A stretch of 64,000 bases of DNA from Sparassis latifolia (Eukaryota; Basidiomycota; Agaricomycetes; Polyporales; Sparassidaceae), in contig JAENRS010000019.1 in assembly GCA_018466975.1 (NCBI GenBank), positions 162,303-226,302 of the forward strand, read 5' to 3'. The notes below the pieces were generated by a model. The model did no database searches and was not told where the DNA came from. It saw only the letters and a list, made by a program, of their open reading frames with translations. Positions within the stretch are counted from its first letter, which is position 1, and every line of letters starts with the position of its first letter. Shown here in pieces: positions 30,311 through 43,560 of the stretch. Both the position numbers and the translations under genes were made by a program.

Positions 30311-30487
30311 CTTGCTTTATCATCTGGAAGATTATCTGACCTTGTCATCGATTGTCTAGATTGTGATAGTGAGTGCAAAGTCAGTCTATATGCATTGTGT
30401 GTGTGCTCACAAAATGTTTCTAGAAAATGTTGGCAAGAATTCCTTCAGAGTTGAGAATGAAGTTGCATTTCACAGTAATATCTCGCA

Positions 30488-31110
30488 GTGAGTTTTATTT
30501 CATTGTCTCCAATAGCCAATGCTTACTGCATTGACAGCACCTGGCACCATTGGAGTTGCACCCCATCTAAGATAATCACCTCAATGAAGGTGTCATATAG
30601 TGAACCTTCGGAGATCAAAGGCTGGTCAGACCTCAAGGAGGCCAAACAGGAGAAGGTGCACTGTGCATGGAAAGAGGACACAATTTCCGATGAAAATGAG
30701 AGCATTGAGGAGGCAGTCGACACTAGCAAGAAGGTGCCAGCAGAGAGGAAGAACGAGAAGGACAATGTCAAGAAGACTGACAAGCTCAAGCAGTCACATG
30801 CAAAGAAGGCCAAGGCTGATGTTAGTATTTATTTTTGTTCTCTCTGTGTCATTCTAATTGTTATCATACATTGCAGAAGGAGGATGAAGAGGAAGCCAAG
30901 GAAGAAAAGGATGAGTGAAAGCATGGGCAAAAGGCTGCTGCTAAACCTGCTAAGAAGAAGGGCAAGACCTCAGCCAAAAAGTGAGTGACCAAGAAGAAGG
31001 CCCTCAGCAATCAGAACGAAGGTGAGGACTTTGGAGATGAGATTGCTGCCATCTTTGATGAAGAGGGCAAAGAGGAGGAGCATCACTTGAGCAAACTTAA
31101 GAAGTGCAAG
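30488..31110 (+). pseudogene. Lys/Glu-rich gene fragment with one intron and in-frame stops
   Basis: The first part (30,488-30,820) reads to a very Lys/Glu-rich segment (KKVPAERKNEKDNVKKTDK). A plausible 56-base intron (30,821-30,876, GTTAGT...TTGCAG) joins it in frame to KEDEEEAKEEKDE. After that an in-frame TGA falls before KHGQKAAAKPAKKKGKTSAKK, another TGA follows, and the reading continues as an acidic tail to about 31,110, where a GTAAGT donor appears. The composition recalls histone H1-like or other nuclear basic proteins, but no domain is recognised. It lies between two transposons and looks like a captured or dying gene fragment. Confidence 0.4.
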
Positions 31111-31185
31111 GTAAGTTCTGTTTACATTCTGATACCCACTACACTTTTAAGAACTCGCATTGATAAGACAATGACCTATTCATGA

Positions 31186-31793
31186 GCATGAGATCTTTGC
31201 AATCTGTGGTGTTGAATTCTGCATATATATATCATTGATGCATGTCATGAGTAGGTCACTGAGTGGAATAACATGAGTAAGATGTGTCTTGCACTTGCAT
31301 CACGTGCTGCATTCGTATGACGTCGATCTTATTCATGCAGTTTTTCTGCCACCTTGCCTTATACATCTGTAGGTAATGTAGCATTCTAAAATATCTTTCT
31401 TTTCTTCTTTCTATATGCTTGCAAAACAAGTAGTATCTCCACTGACACAGACTTATCTCTACTGACCAGACTGACATGGAATCACACTCAGAAGCCACGC
31501 ATATAAAAACCAAAAAATATATTAGAGTGTTTTCTTTGCAGCAATAGTTTAAACTGAAAAGTTCAAAACATAAAGGATTTCAGTTGAGTAAGATCTCTCT
31601 GAGATCTATTGCTTCTAGATTGCGACCCATTATTCTTCCATCCTGATCCCCAAACAGATCCGCAATTTGCAGACTTCAATGGAATGAGGTCACTATATAC
31701 TGAAGGTTTTCTGATGGACAGTGTAATGCCATCAGAAGCAGGAGATGCGTAGGAAACATCTTTAAGGGCAAAGACGGCATAGGAGGGGGCTTA
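31186..31793. other. Unassigned DNA left of the solo LTR
   Basis: AT-rich, no convincing ORF. The last bases before the LTR are purine-rich (GGAGGGGGCTTA), so this may be the degraded 3' end of an element whose other parts are gone. Confidence 0.35.
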
Positions 31794-32192
31794 TGTTACA
31801 ATGGTATGCTGTGTACCTATCTTTTCTTTGATTACATTGTACTTTTACGTGTATTACTCCGAGACCTCCAGTCCGGACATCTCTTGACTCGACCAGGACG
31901 ATACTAGACTATGACATCATAGCCTAGATATATACTGACTCATCCCTCACTGTGAGGGTACTCGTTTACTCAGCCATTACTGACATGTCTTACTCAGCAT
32001 GTACTAGTAGTATATAAGATTGAGATCGTTGACTGGGACGCCAGTCTCGATCTGGTTACTTTTACCTTCAATACACGGGCTTTCCACTCAGCCTTAGTAT
32101 GAAGACACTTCGCGACTCACCACACTTAGTCTTTGGCTTCGTGTGTGCTCGACGATCAATACTCAGTCTTGGTGGTACACCCCAGCGTAACA
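31794..32192 (+). repeat. Solo LTR
   Basis: 399-bp sequence from TGTTAC to GTAACA, the same termini as the LTRs of elements I and III, with a TATA-like box (GTATATAAGAT) near 32,010. No partner copy or internal region in the window. Flanks (GCTTA and ATATA) do not form a duplication. It abuts the truncated end of X2. Confidence 0.75.
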
Positions 32193-33471
32193 ATATACCA
32201 CCAAGAAACTATGAATAGTCTATTATATTCTCTACCGACTCCTAGTATGTCATATAATAATGTCTAGTAAACATTCTACAATATTTGACTACACTGAGTA
32301 GTATGAGTTTATAAGAGCCTGACAATAGTTTACAAATTCATCTACTGACTCTTAGTACATAAGAATCAGTACAAAAAATGACACTAGAAACTGTTATAAA
32401 TGTGCCTACAAGAAATACCACAAAAAATGTTACCAATGTGCCTATAAGAATCACTACAAAAAAGGATGCTAGAAACTGTGACAAATGTGCCTACAAGAAT
32501 CACTACAAAAAATGACACTAGAAACTATTACAAATGTGCCTATAAGCATCACTACAAAAAATGACCCTGAACAATGTTACAAATGTGCCTATGAGGATCA
32601 CTACAAAAAATAACTCTAGAAACTGTTACAGATGTGCTTATACGAATCACTACAAAGAATGACACTGGAAACTGTTACAAATGTGCCTATAACAATATAT
32701 TAAAATGTATGCAAGAAATTGTTATTGTATTCTGTACTAACTCCTAGTGTCCTATTTAATAATGTGTAGTAAGTGTCCTACAGCATCCCACTATATCTTA
32801 ATAAGTTGTGTGAGTTGATAAGGGCTGTACTATTAAATAGTCTACAAAGTCACCTACTGACTCTTAGTATATTGTCTAGTAATGTTCAGCAAGTCAACAA
32901 CACACTATGATACTGACTCCTAATGTCTCCTATAGTATCAGTTTGTAATGAGCTTACAATAGTCAGAAATGTTATCTGGCATCACTTTGTAAGAATCTTC
33001 AGTAACTTTTAATAGTCTCTAGCAATCTCTTATAAGTGTCCTAGTGAACATGTTTACGATACTTACAATAGTCTAGTAAACCACTGACCACTGGTTGATA
33101 AAGGCCTTACAATAGCCTACAAAGTGTTATATTGACTCCTGGTAGTTTGTCTAGTAGTGTTTAGTAAGCCTCCTACAATGCCTTATTATACTGTTTATTG
33201 AATTCTAGTACACCCTCTAGTATCAGTTTGTAAGGGCCTCATAATGTCTAGATATGTCATCTAGTATATATTTGTAAAGGGCTTACAGTAGTCTGAAAAG
33301 CCATCTAGTATGGATTTTTAAGGACTTTATAATATTGTCTAGTTAGTTCTACAAGTCCACTATCAAAAGGCCATGCCATAATTTTCCTGATATTTGTGCG
33401 ATTTCTTTTGCATTTTATTCTGCATGTTTGTCTTCAGCCACACATCACATGGCCTGCAAGTCACGTTTCCC

Positions 33472-33519
33472 GCCATATGAAATGTTAAGCGCTCTAGGGC
33501 GCTTAACGTTTCATACGGC
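33472..33519. repeat. Imperfect 21-bp hairpin in X2
   Basis: Arms 33,472-33,492 and 33,499-33,519 are reverse complements with two mismatches and a 6-base spacer; the core reads TTAAGCGC...GCGCTTAA. It occupies the same position as the X1 hairpin but shares no stem sequence with it. Confidence 0.85.
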
Positions 33520-34286
33520 ACACAACATGACCCAGGTGGCACGTGACATTTTTGGCTTCAAGCACTTCTTGCCAAACTTGCCAGACTTGTAGTTCACTCA
33601 ATTCTGCTCAGATTTGAATGAACCCGGTAGCCATTCTGACCGGATTTTGAAGCTGAATCTGATGGTGTTACTCTTGAAACATCAGCATCACTTTCTGGAG
33701 TGCTACAATCCATTTTCTCAGTTTTATCTCATTTCTGCTTGTTTCTTTAATGTGCACTGCTTGTAAAAAATAAGACGCCCTATCTGACATGTTTATGTGT
33801 ATCTTAGAGTCATTCTCAAAATTTTCTGGCATTTATACAACTTTCCTGCACTTCAGACTGAGCATTCTAGTCTAAAACTGAGATATCTCAGCCAGTTTTA
33901 CTCAGATTTACTTGGTTTAAGAGAGCATTACGCTTCATTTCCTTCACAGATTTCAATCGTACAATTTTTTATATGTTGAAATTAGTATGTGCTTATATAA
34001 TTTCACTGACTATGATGCATTGGCCCTCTGTGACTGCTGTGGCACTTCTATTAATCACTATTTGTGCAAGTCGTGTTGGTTTTCACTACAATCACTTTGA
34101 AAGACCGACTGTATGCAAGCTGTAGTACAGTAAGAACAGGCATTACAAAGTTTGTAGTTAAACCCTAGACCTAACCCAGGACTAGGTGCAGCTCATGCAC
34201 ACAAAATTGTATTGAAAAGTCATTCTCACACCTTGGGGAGAAAGTGCGTATCCCCCAAAAGTTAGCGGAAGCCCTATCCCATAAAG

Positions 34287-34314
34287 AACGATTCCTTCGT
34301 ACCTCAGGAATCGT
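34287..34314. repeat. Terminal hairpin of the X family (third copy)
   Basis: AACGATTCC and GGAATCGT form an 8-base stem around a short loop containing TTCGTACCTCA. Matching copies are at 29,294-29,322 and, more diverged, 28,750-28,778. Confidence 0.75.
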
Positions 34315-34783
34315 AATCTCAATGGAATTAGGTCCCTTTGCCTGCCCATCATTGTCTCAAGAAACATTAGGTGCAATTACCAGTGAGTGTCTGAAAAGTC
34401 TACTGTGGTGGAGCTACAGTACAGCTACATGGTCATAGAACATCAAAAAACCAAAAAAAAACCAAAAGAATTAAGGAAGATATAAGAGAAATGTTGTTGT
34501 ATCAGCAGCAATGAGGGCGGCGTTGGGTGCAGAAGTGGGATCTGATAGCCAGCAGTACCTGATGATAACCAGTGAGGTGGCATGTGCTATCTATACATTA
34601 GTGCCAATGATGACATAGGTCTTATCAGCACTATCATGTGAGCTCGATGCTTTGAGCATTGAGCACACAATATTCCCAGTGTTACTGGCAGTGTGCAGGA
34701 CATAGGCCAATCAAGCCTATTAGCTTGCCATACTGGGGGCGCTTGACAAGCTTAATACCTTAGGAACACGTGAGATCCAGGTG
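34315..34783. other. Unassigned DNA between X2 and the tandem duplication
   Basis: No gene or repeat recognised. Confidence 0.35.
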
Positions 34784-36215
34784 AGAAACAAAGCAACATT
34801 TAGATCGACCCGGGACATGCGAACCTTAACATGACACGTGATGTTCCGCTTTCACCGAGATAGGCACTTGCGCCCGTTTTGGGGTGCACTCAGTGGTGTT
34901 TGCACTGCAAAGGTGTTTCCATCCCGTTTCTGAGCCGCAAATTTTTGCCTGCATGTACGGGGGCATTGTAGCATACAATCGATTTTTGTCAATTTTTTTC
35001 GGGCACAGGAGGCCAGGGATTCGAGTAGAAGTGTCCCTCTCAGCCAAATTACCTAAAGATATTCTACTAGCCGAGCCTGTAGCAGTTCTTGGGTGAAATC
35101 AGCATGTCCCACATAAAATTTTGTGCCTGAGCTTTACATGGGACATGCATTTTTTGGCTGGCGGGCCAGCAGGCTGCATGTCCCAAGTCAATTTTCGATT
35201 TGGGGCATTCATGAGACATGCAGCCCATGGCAATCCTCCACAAATATATTTGCTTCGCCGAGCACGAGAGCGTCCAATCAGTGCTGGTGTGGCACCTGCC
35301 GCCTGTCGGTTATATGGCACATATGTCACAACCATCAATTTCAACACCCCACCCCTGCCACTCACCGTGGGACGCGCTCGCCCGCCCCGCCCTCAGTGGG
35401 TGCGCCAAGTGCATGTCCCGGGACACGCATTACATAAGTGACCTTCCCGATATGGGCACGCCGTGGGTAGAAACAAAGCAACGTTTAGATTGACGTGGGA
35501 CACGCGAACCTTAAATGTGATGCGTGATGCTCCACCTTCGCTGAGATAGGCGCCCGTCCACCTTCGCCGAGATAGGTGCCCGCGCGCGCGTTTTCGAGCA
35601 CGCTCAGCAGTGTTCGCACTGTAGAGCTGTCCCCGTCCCATTCATGAGCCGGAAATTTTTGCATGCATGTACAGGGGTATTGTAGCATACAATTGATAAT
35701 TGTTTTCGATTTTTTGAGGGCACGGGAGGCCGGGAATTCGAGTAGAGGTGTCCCTCCCAGCCAAATTACCTAAAGATATTCTACTGGCCGAGCCTGTAGC
35801 AGTTCTCAGGCAAAATCGGTGTGTCCCACGTAGACTATCATGCCTGAGCTTTACATGGGACATGCATTTTTTGGCTGGCGGGCCAGCGGGCTGCATGTCC
35901 CAAGTCGATTTTCGATTCGGGGCGTTCATGGGACATGCAGCCCGATATGGCAATCCTCTGCAAACATATTCACTTCGCCGAGCACGTGAGCCAATCAGCG
36001 CCGGTGTGGCGCCTGGCGCCCATCGGTTAGATGGTGCGTATGTCACGGCCATCAATTTCGACACCCCGCCCCTGCCGCTCGCCATGTGGGACGCGCTCGA
36101 CACTCCGCCCGCCCGCCTTTGGTGGGTGCGCCAAGTGCGTGTCCCGGGACACGCATTACGTAAGCGACCTTCCCGATATGGGCACGCCGCGCGTGTCCCG
36201 TAGAAACAAAGCCTA
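34784..36215. repeat. Two tandem copies of a 0.7-kb GC-rich unit
   Basis: The anchor AGAAACAAAGC occurs at 34,784, 35,469 and 36,202, giving units of 685 and 733 bases. Both hold the same blocks in order: a CCGAGATAGGC-type stretch, GCATGTACGGGGGCATTGTAGC (approximate), AGCCAAATTACCTAAAGATA, GGACATGCATTTTTTGGCTG, and GTCCCGGGACACGCATTAC. The second copy has extra local duplication near 35,540-35,580. No conserved ORF spans both copies. Probably a tandemly duplicated transposon or satellite-like unit beside the tRNA gene. Confidence 0.8.
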
Positions 36216-36253
36216 CTCAAAGTACAAGCCAAAACAAAGACCAATTCACTCTG

Positions 36254-36335
36254 CGACGCCAGCAGGACTCGAACCTGCGCTCCCAAAGGGAAACAGATTT
36301 CTAATCTGTCGCCGTAACCACTTGGCTATAGCGCC
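36254..36335 (-). tRNA. tRNA-Ser (AGA anticodon)
   Basis: An 82-base class II tRNA on the minus strand. The 7-bp acceptor stem pairs GGCGCTA with TGGCGTC (two G-U pairs) and is followed by discriminator G, as expected for serine. The anticodon arm is CAGAT-TAGAAAT-CTG with anticodon AGA; a long variable arm (TCCC...GGGA) and a T-arm with GGTTCGAGTCC follow. No intron. A T-run lies just downstream (complement of 36,232-36,235) and could terminate Pol III. Confidence 0.93.
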
Positions 36336-37144
36336 TGATTCTTGAAGCCGGAAGTTGCCTTCTATATCGTAGTATATAAACCAATGCCAAAAACATCCCC
36401 AAGCACTTGTGTTTTTCCAGTAGCCACCGAGCCTGCGGAAAAAAGTGCATTCTATACTTGAACATGGTTCACCACTTTTGTATGAAAATTGGGTGTACAT
36501 ATACTTTTACGACTAACCCGGCCGGCCAGAGGTCCCAGCGATTTTCAGATACCTGATATTTTTCAGACCGTCCGAAAAAGAGCAAAGGTTGGCCGGGTTG
36601 GTAAATGAACGGTACGATGCCATCACATTTCGTTACGAGAACACTCTTCCACGCCAACTCGGAGGATCTGTCTACTTATTCGCATGCAGTAAGGACAATA
36701 AACATACGGAAAGCTTCAAGAAGAAAAGCACAAGGCCAAAGATTTCGCGCGTTGTGAAAATTTCACAGCTAGGCATCCATGTACCTGCGCGTAGGTACGT
36801 CCTTCGTGGTTTCAGTCGACTGTTCCGTCTAAGCCAGGACAGCATTAGTCCACGTTCTACGCATAAGACCAGCTTAAATGGTGAAACAAAAGCCACTCAG
36901 CGCTGAGAAATGGCGCAAGTGAGGTAACGAACGATGGTGAATATTTAAATGATGTAGGCAAGCGGCAGCCCACACGCGCTCACGACGCGTCAAGGCATGC
37001 ATAGCGAAGAACCAATGGAAATTTGAAGCTTCACAGAGTCCTTGCCTGCATACCGAAGAAAATCGCGAAGAGAATTTTATTTCGGATGCAGTCTAACTTG
37101 AGATCCCAGATCGACATCCATGCTCAAGCACCATCGCTCTTCGC
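36336..37144. other. Intergenic DNA between tRNA-Ser and ATP2
   Basis: About 800 bases. A 105-codon plus-strand ORF (36,589-36,906) has no recognisable domain and is not annotated. The rest is ATP2 3' flank. Nothing else seen. Confidence 0.4.
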
Positions 37145-39178
<2,034 letters not shown>

Positions 39179-39648
39179 GGTCGACGACGTGGACGATGAA
39201 GAGGTGGAATAGACGAGACGGATTGACAGCAACGCCGGCCTGAATAAAGTTCAGTTTCGCACTCCGACAATCCCCGGCTTCCTCCGAGCCGGATTCCCCG
39301 CCGTACACCCGCAAACGCACCAACAGCGGGTGGAATCTGTACGTATTTCACGGAAAAAATACCTCTGTTCCTCTGTGCACGTTGCGGAGAGAACCACAAC
39401 AGACAGAAAACTCTCCGACGGGTGAGCAACTCTAAGCTATGATGATGAACTCTGAATTTATATACTGGGGGACAAGGACCCCAGACTCCGCATTGTACCA
39501 ATGATTGCCCGAAGATGATAAAAAATCCGCTGTGTCAAATTCAGCGCAAGGATGAGTCCCTGCGTTATACACTCAGTACAGGAAAGCTTCACGGTCTGCC
39601 TCCAGGGCCTACGTAACTTGCGTTGTTGCGTGGATCGCGAAGAGTAGC
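39179..39648. promoter_or_regulatory. Shared divergent promoter region of ATP2 and ADE4
   Basis: 470 bases separate the ATP2 start from the ADE4 start. A TTTATATACTG TATA-like element lies near 39,457. It includes the 5' untranslated regions of both genes. No specific operator was recognised. Confidence 0.4.
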
Positions 39649-41703
39649 AGTAAGTGTCCAGACTCTCGCGTTCTCGCCAGCGTTGACTGGTCGTCCCCAA
39701 AACAGTGTGTGGCATTCTAGGTCTATTGCTGCACGATTCGACGGTTGACGCGGCTCCCGAAATATGCGAGGGTCTTTCATTGCTTCAGCATCGCGGGCAG
39801 GATGCGTGCGGGATTGTCACTTGTGGTCCCAAAGGCCGGTTTTATCAGTGCAAGGCAAATGGCATGGTCAGGGACGTCTTCGATCCCAACGCGGTATCCA
39901 GGTTGATCGGTGGAATGGGCATAGGTCATGGTGTGCACCTTTCAGTCCATACAAGAGGACGTATCGCTGACCCCCATGCCATGTAGTGCGATATCCGACC
40001 GCAGGCAGCTCACATCACGCCGAGGCGCAACCCTTCTACGTGAACTCACCCTACGGCATCGTCTTCGCACACGTAAGCGCGTCTTGCGTCTGCATTTAAA
40101 TCACTAACACCCTCCCAGAATGGCAACCTCATCAACACAGAGCCTCTCCTGCAATTCATGGACGCCACAGCGCACCGGCACATCAACACGTCCTCAGACT
40201 CTGAGCTGCTGCTGAACATATTTGCAGACAACCTGCAGCAGACGGGGAAATTCCGAATCAACGAGGAGGATATCTTCAACGCCATTGGAAAGCTCATGCA
40301 GCAGTGCAAGGGCGCCTATGCCTGTGTCGCCATGCTAGCGGGCTTCGGGATTATCGCGTTTAGAGACCCGAACGGCATCCGACCAGTCGGGATGGGGTCC
40401 CGGAAGGCCCTCGGTGGCGGACCAGGCAAGGACTACCTCTTCGCCAGTGAGAGCGTGGTAGCGGATGCGAGCGGTTTCGGTGACTGGGAAGATGTCCGTC
40501 CCGGTGAGTTTCGTCCGTGTCGCTTTGCACGGGGAACGCGTTCTGACTTGCGGCCAGGCGAAGCTATCATCACCACACGCAGCTCCGTGAGCCGTCGCCA
40601 GGTCGGACAGCCCGCTACGTTTGCTCCTGATCTTTTTGAATATGTGTATTTCGCGCGACCCGATTCTGTACTGGATGGTATCAGTGTGTACCGCAGCCGC
40701 ATGGCTATGGGTGACGCATTGGCAATTGAAGTCCAACGTGTTTTGAAAGAGAAAGGGTTGTCCGTCGACGTGGTTATCCCTGTGAGTTTCCCGTGAGCAA
40801 CGCGTGTCTCGTGCTCATAGTCTGTCACGCAGGTTCCAGACACTTCGCGCGTGGCAGCTCTAAACTTAGCACAAAAGCTGCAGCTTCCCTATCGCGAAGG
40901 GTTCATCAAGAACCGCTATGTTGGGCGCACATTCATTATGCCTGGCCAGCAGATGAGGTAAGCTTCTCTTTCCCTCCTGATCACTCTGATATTGATCGAA
41001 GTGATGCAGGCGCAAGAACGTCAGACGGAAACTGAATGCGATGGCGCTCGAATTTGCGGGGAAGAACATCCTCATCGTAGATGGTACGCGCCCGCCCATT
41101 ATAATTCCTGATCACCCCTTGACGCGCTTCATAGACTCCATTGTGCGTGGGACAACATCAAAGGAGATTATCCAGATGGCCAAAGACGTGGGTGCGAAGA
41201 AGGTGATCGTCGCGAGCTGCGCACCTCCAATACGGTGAGGTCCGCGTGAGAGGTAAATATTTACTGGCGCTCATCGTTCCTCCAGCTACTCGAATGTCTA
41301 CGGTATCGACATGCCCTCCCGGACAGAACTGGTAGCACACAACCGTACGCCGGAGTCAATAGCAGAGGCGATAGGCGCGGACCTTGTCATCTTCCAGACC
41401 CTGCCAGACCTGGTCGCCTCCGTACGGCAACTCAATCCGTCTGTCACAGCCTTCGAGTGTTCCGTGTTCACGGGCGAGTATGTCACAGGAGGAGTTGACG
41501 AGGAGTACCTCGGGAGGTTGGAACAGCTGCGCGCAGACAATGTCAAGGCGTCGCAACACCTTCACTCATCACGCACGAACCCTGCCCAGGACGATCTGGC
41601 AAGTGTGGTGTACGCGCGCAGAGAACTCACTCTGGGCTGCAGTGGACCGGCGAATGGCGCCGACGACACCATCGGTTTGCATAATGAATGGAATGCAAGT
41701 TGA
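39649..41703 (+). CDS. ADE4: Amidophosphoribosyltransferase (purine synthesis step 1)
   Basis: Converts PRPP and glutamine to phosphoribosylamine, the first committed step of purine synthesis, in the cytosol. Exons: 39,649 (first base of ATG only); 39,706-39,930; 39,987-40,072; 40,119-40,781; 40,833-40,957; 41,010-41,083; 41,135-41,234; 41,286-41,703. Total 1,692 bases, 563 residues, normal for the family. The nucleophilic Cys2 opens the mature protein ([10 protein letters not shown]). [13 protein letters not shown] and NGNLINT are glutaminase-domain motifs; [13 protein letters not shown] is the PRPP-binding loop. The A of the start codon must come from an upstream exon, because the base before TG TGT GGC is an acceptor AG; a 56-base intron (39,650-39,705, GTAAGT...AACAG) supplies it. 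Confidence 0.93.
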
Positions 41704-42436
41704 CCCTTCGGAAAAGGGTGTTACTATAGACTAGAAGTACTGTAGTACCAGTAATGTAATCCAGAGTAAATATCTAGATCTCATCCATTGCGACAACACG
41801 ACATGTATATCTTGTTACTCCACCCGAGACAGCAGTCTGTGATGAACGTGCTTATCATCGTAGTGTATTCAGACGCTGCTTCACCAACTTCGCTCTAGTC
41901 GTGTAAGGGTTATGATATGGGATTCTTATGTTAACTTATATCTGGAGGCTCCCAGTCCCGGCGGTGGCAGCTTTTCCCGCCCCCTTCAATAGTCGCCGTC
42001 GTACAAAGTGTCATACTCCGCAACAACTTGGTGTAAGCATTTAATTGTCTTGTTACCCAGAACTTGTAGACAGTAAATAGCAAATTGGCAGACGGTATGA
42101 TGACATTGATGTTGATGTGTAACCGCTGCACAGTGAGAAGGTAAGGGCTCATACTACGGAGCCCAGCGAAGTCCACGAGAGAGGGAATAGATTTACTCGT
42201 ACTACTCTATGGCTACGACTGGCGCCCAGATTGATTCAGATCACAGCCCTCGTCGTCTGTCCGCCTTCCTTTCGTCTGCATTCACATCTCACGAAATGAA
42301 ACAAAGAAACCTAATTTTGAGATGGCCTCTATGCAAGAACAATGTCGATTTGCAGCGACGCAGGGGCATGATTAACAAGCTCGCTACTAAACAAATCGCT
42401 TGAAGGCTTCCAAACACTGCAGAATAATACACCTGT
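41704..42436. other. Intergenic DNA after ADE4
   Basis: ADE4 3' flank and about 0.7 kb with only short ORFs of unlikely composition. Nothing recognised. Confidence 0.4.
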
Positions 42437-43155
42437 TCACCAAAGACCGCATTCCTTCCCAAATAAAACCATGGGGTTTGGCACAGGAACAGTTAGCGCA
42501 TGGACGACGATTTGCTCAGGAGGAAGCTGCGCATTTATAATGGAGTTGAGGAGTGTATTCGCGACGGGCATCTTGTAGAATGTCGGAACGGTTGACTCAT
42601 GATGATCCCAGCGAATACTTTGGCTGATATCGTCGGCCAGAGGGCGGGCGACAATTATTGTTTTCATAAAATGCGGCAATAGTGTCTGCAATTAGCATGG
42701 ATCGTCGGTGAGCGCGTCACGACACCTGAGAGTTATTAGCATTAACATCGGGTCCTGACACTGTACCGGCGCACCTTGACCGCCTGGACGAAAAGAATAA
42801 AGTCCTTAAAGTCATCGCCGTCTAGAACGCAGACGTCTGGCATGGCCTCAACGTACACACCACACATTAGGAAGCTGATCTCCAATCACTGATGTAGAAC
42901 ACGGTCGGGTTCGTCATAGCCGAGCAAATTAAGGAGAGTAAGGGTGAAATCATTGACCGCGGAACCTGATGGTGCCCCGTGGGGAAATCGTAAAAGGTCT
43001 TTCAAGTAGCAGAAGAAAAGTCGCTTCGATTTAATTGATCGTCCAGGAGGCATTTCGACATCGAGAGGGACAAGGTCCACTGCGGACGCAGGCAAGTCAG
43101 GATCACCGAAAAAAGTGGTCACATCTTCGTTCACGACAGTGATGTTATACGCCAA
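42437..43155 (-). pseudogene. Decayed member of an Agaricomycete-expanded hypothetical protein family
   Basis: Three minus-strand pieces in different frames appear collinear with a family I recall from many mushroom genomes. They are 43,155-42,886 (MAYNITVVNEDVTTFF, FFCYLKDLLRFPHGAPS, LLNLLGYDEPDRV), then about 42,885-42,760 (FLMCGVYVEAMPDVCVLDGDD), then 42,691-42,437 (STVPTFYKMPVA, LPPEQIVVHALTVPVPNP). The middle block resembles a nuclease-like beta-sheet (cVlD...dfilFVQ), and a RecB-like fold has crossed my mind, but the function is unknown. At least two frameshifts and a missing stretch between the second and third blocks make it a pseudogene. Confidence 0.5.
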
Positions 43156-43560
43156 CAGATCGTAGGGGGTCTAGTCATTCGCAGGTTTCGCGGAACGTAT
43201 TAGGTTGGCCATGACGGTGCTGGACAAGCAGCAGAATTCAAATACACAAGAGAGCCAGATGCTTACACAGCCTCTTCTTCATGGGGGCCCTGCCATCAAG
43301 CTCCCAACTTCGCCAGTCTCCTTAGAGATGATCATCTTCAGCGTTTTTAATATTTGGACTTGGTCCTGTACGTTGTCTAAACACTCACTAACATAGGCTA
43401 TCAGATGATCACAAGCAAATTGTCCGCAAAACTATCGTGGGAGGCTTTCATCCCACAAATGACGTTCGTCTTGAGGACGTGATACTAGATTAAAATGTCG
43501 GGGTTTTCACCAGACTGCGCATACAGTGAAGCACGCACCATTTTCTTGTAACGAGTCGCA
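43156..43560. other. Intergenic DNA
   Basis: About 400 bases with no gene recognised; one 63-codon plus-strand ORF (43,205-43,396) is not convincing. Confidence 0.35.

Larger units (their letters stand above)
32193..34314 (-). mobile_element. X2: inverted, truncated second copy of the X element
   Basis: Read on the minus strand, 33,960-33,360 aligns with X1 26,560-27,150: both contain CTGAGATATCTCAGTTTT, AACACCATCAGATTC, the CTACAAG...GCAAGTTTGG stretch, then a hairpin, then TGGCTAAAGA or TGGCTGAAGA. The degenerate repeats (32,700-33,350) and minisatellite (32,360-32,700) follow in the same order. The right end (34,287-34,314) is the terminal hairpin shared with X1. The left end is cut off at the solo LTR. 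It is non-coding. Confidence 0.6.

Noticed and set aside
30488..31110. Histone H1 gene
   Set aside because: Lys/Ala/Pro runs look similar, but no globular domain is present and two in-frame stops occur.
36589..36906. 105-codon ORF as a gene
   Set aside because: No domain, odd composition, no splice or promoter support, and it lies in a short gap beside ATP2.
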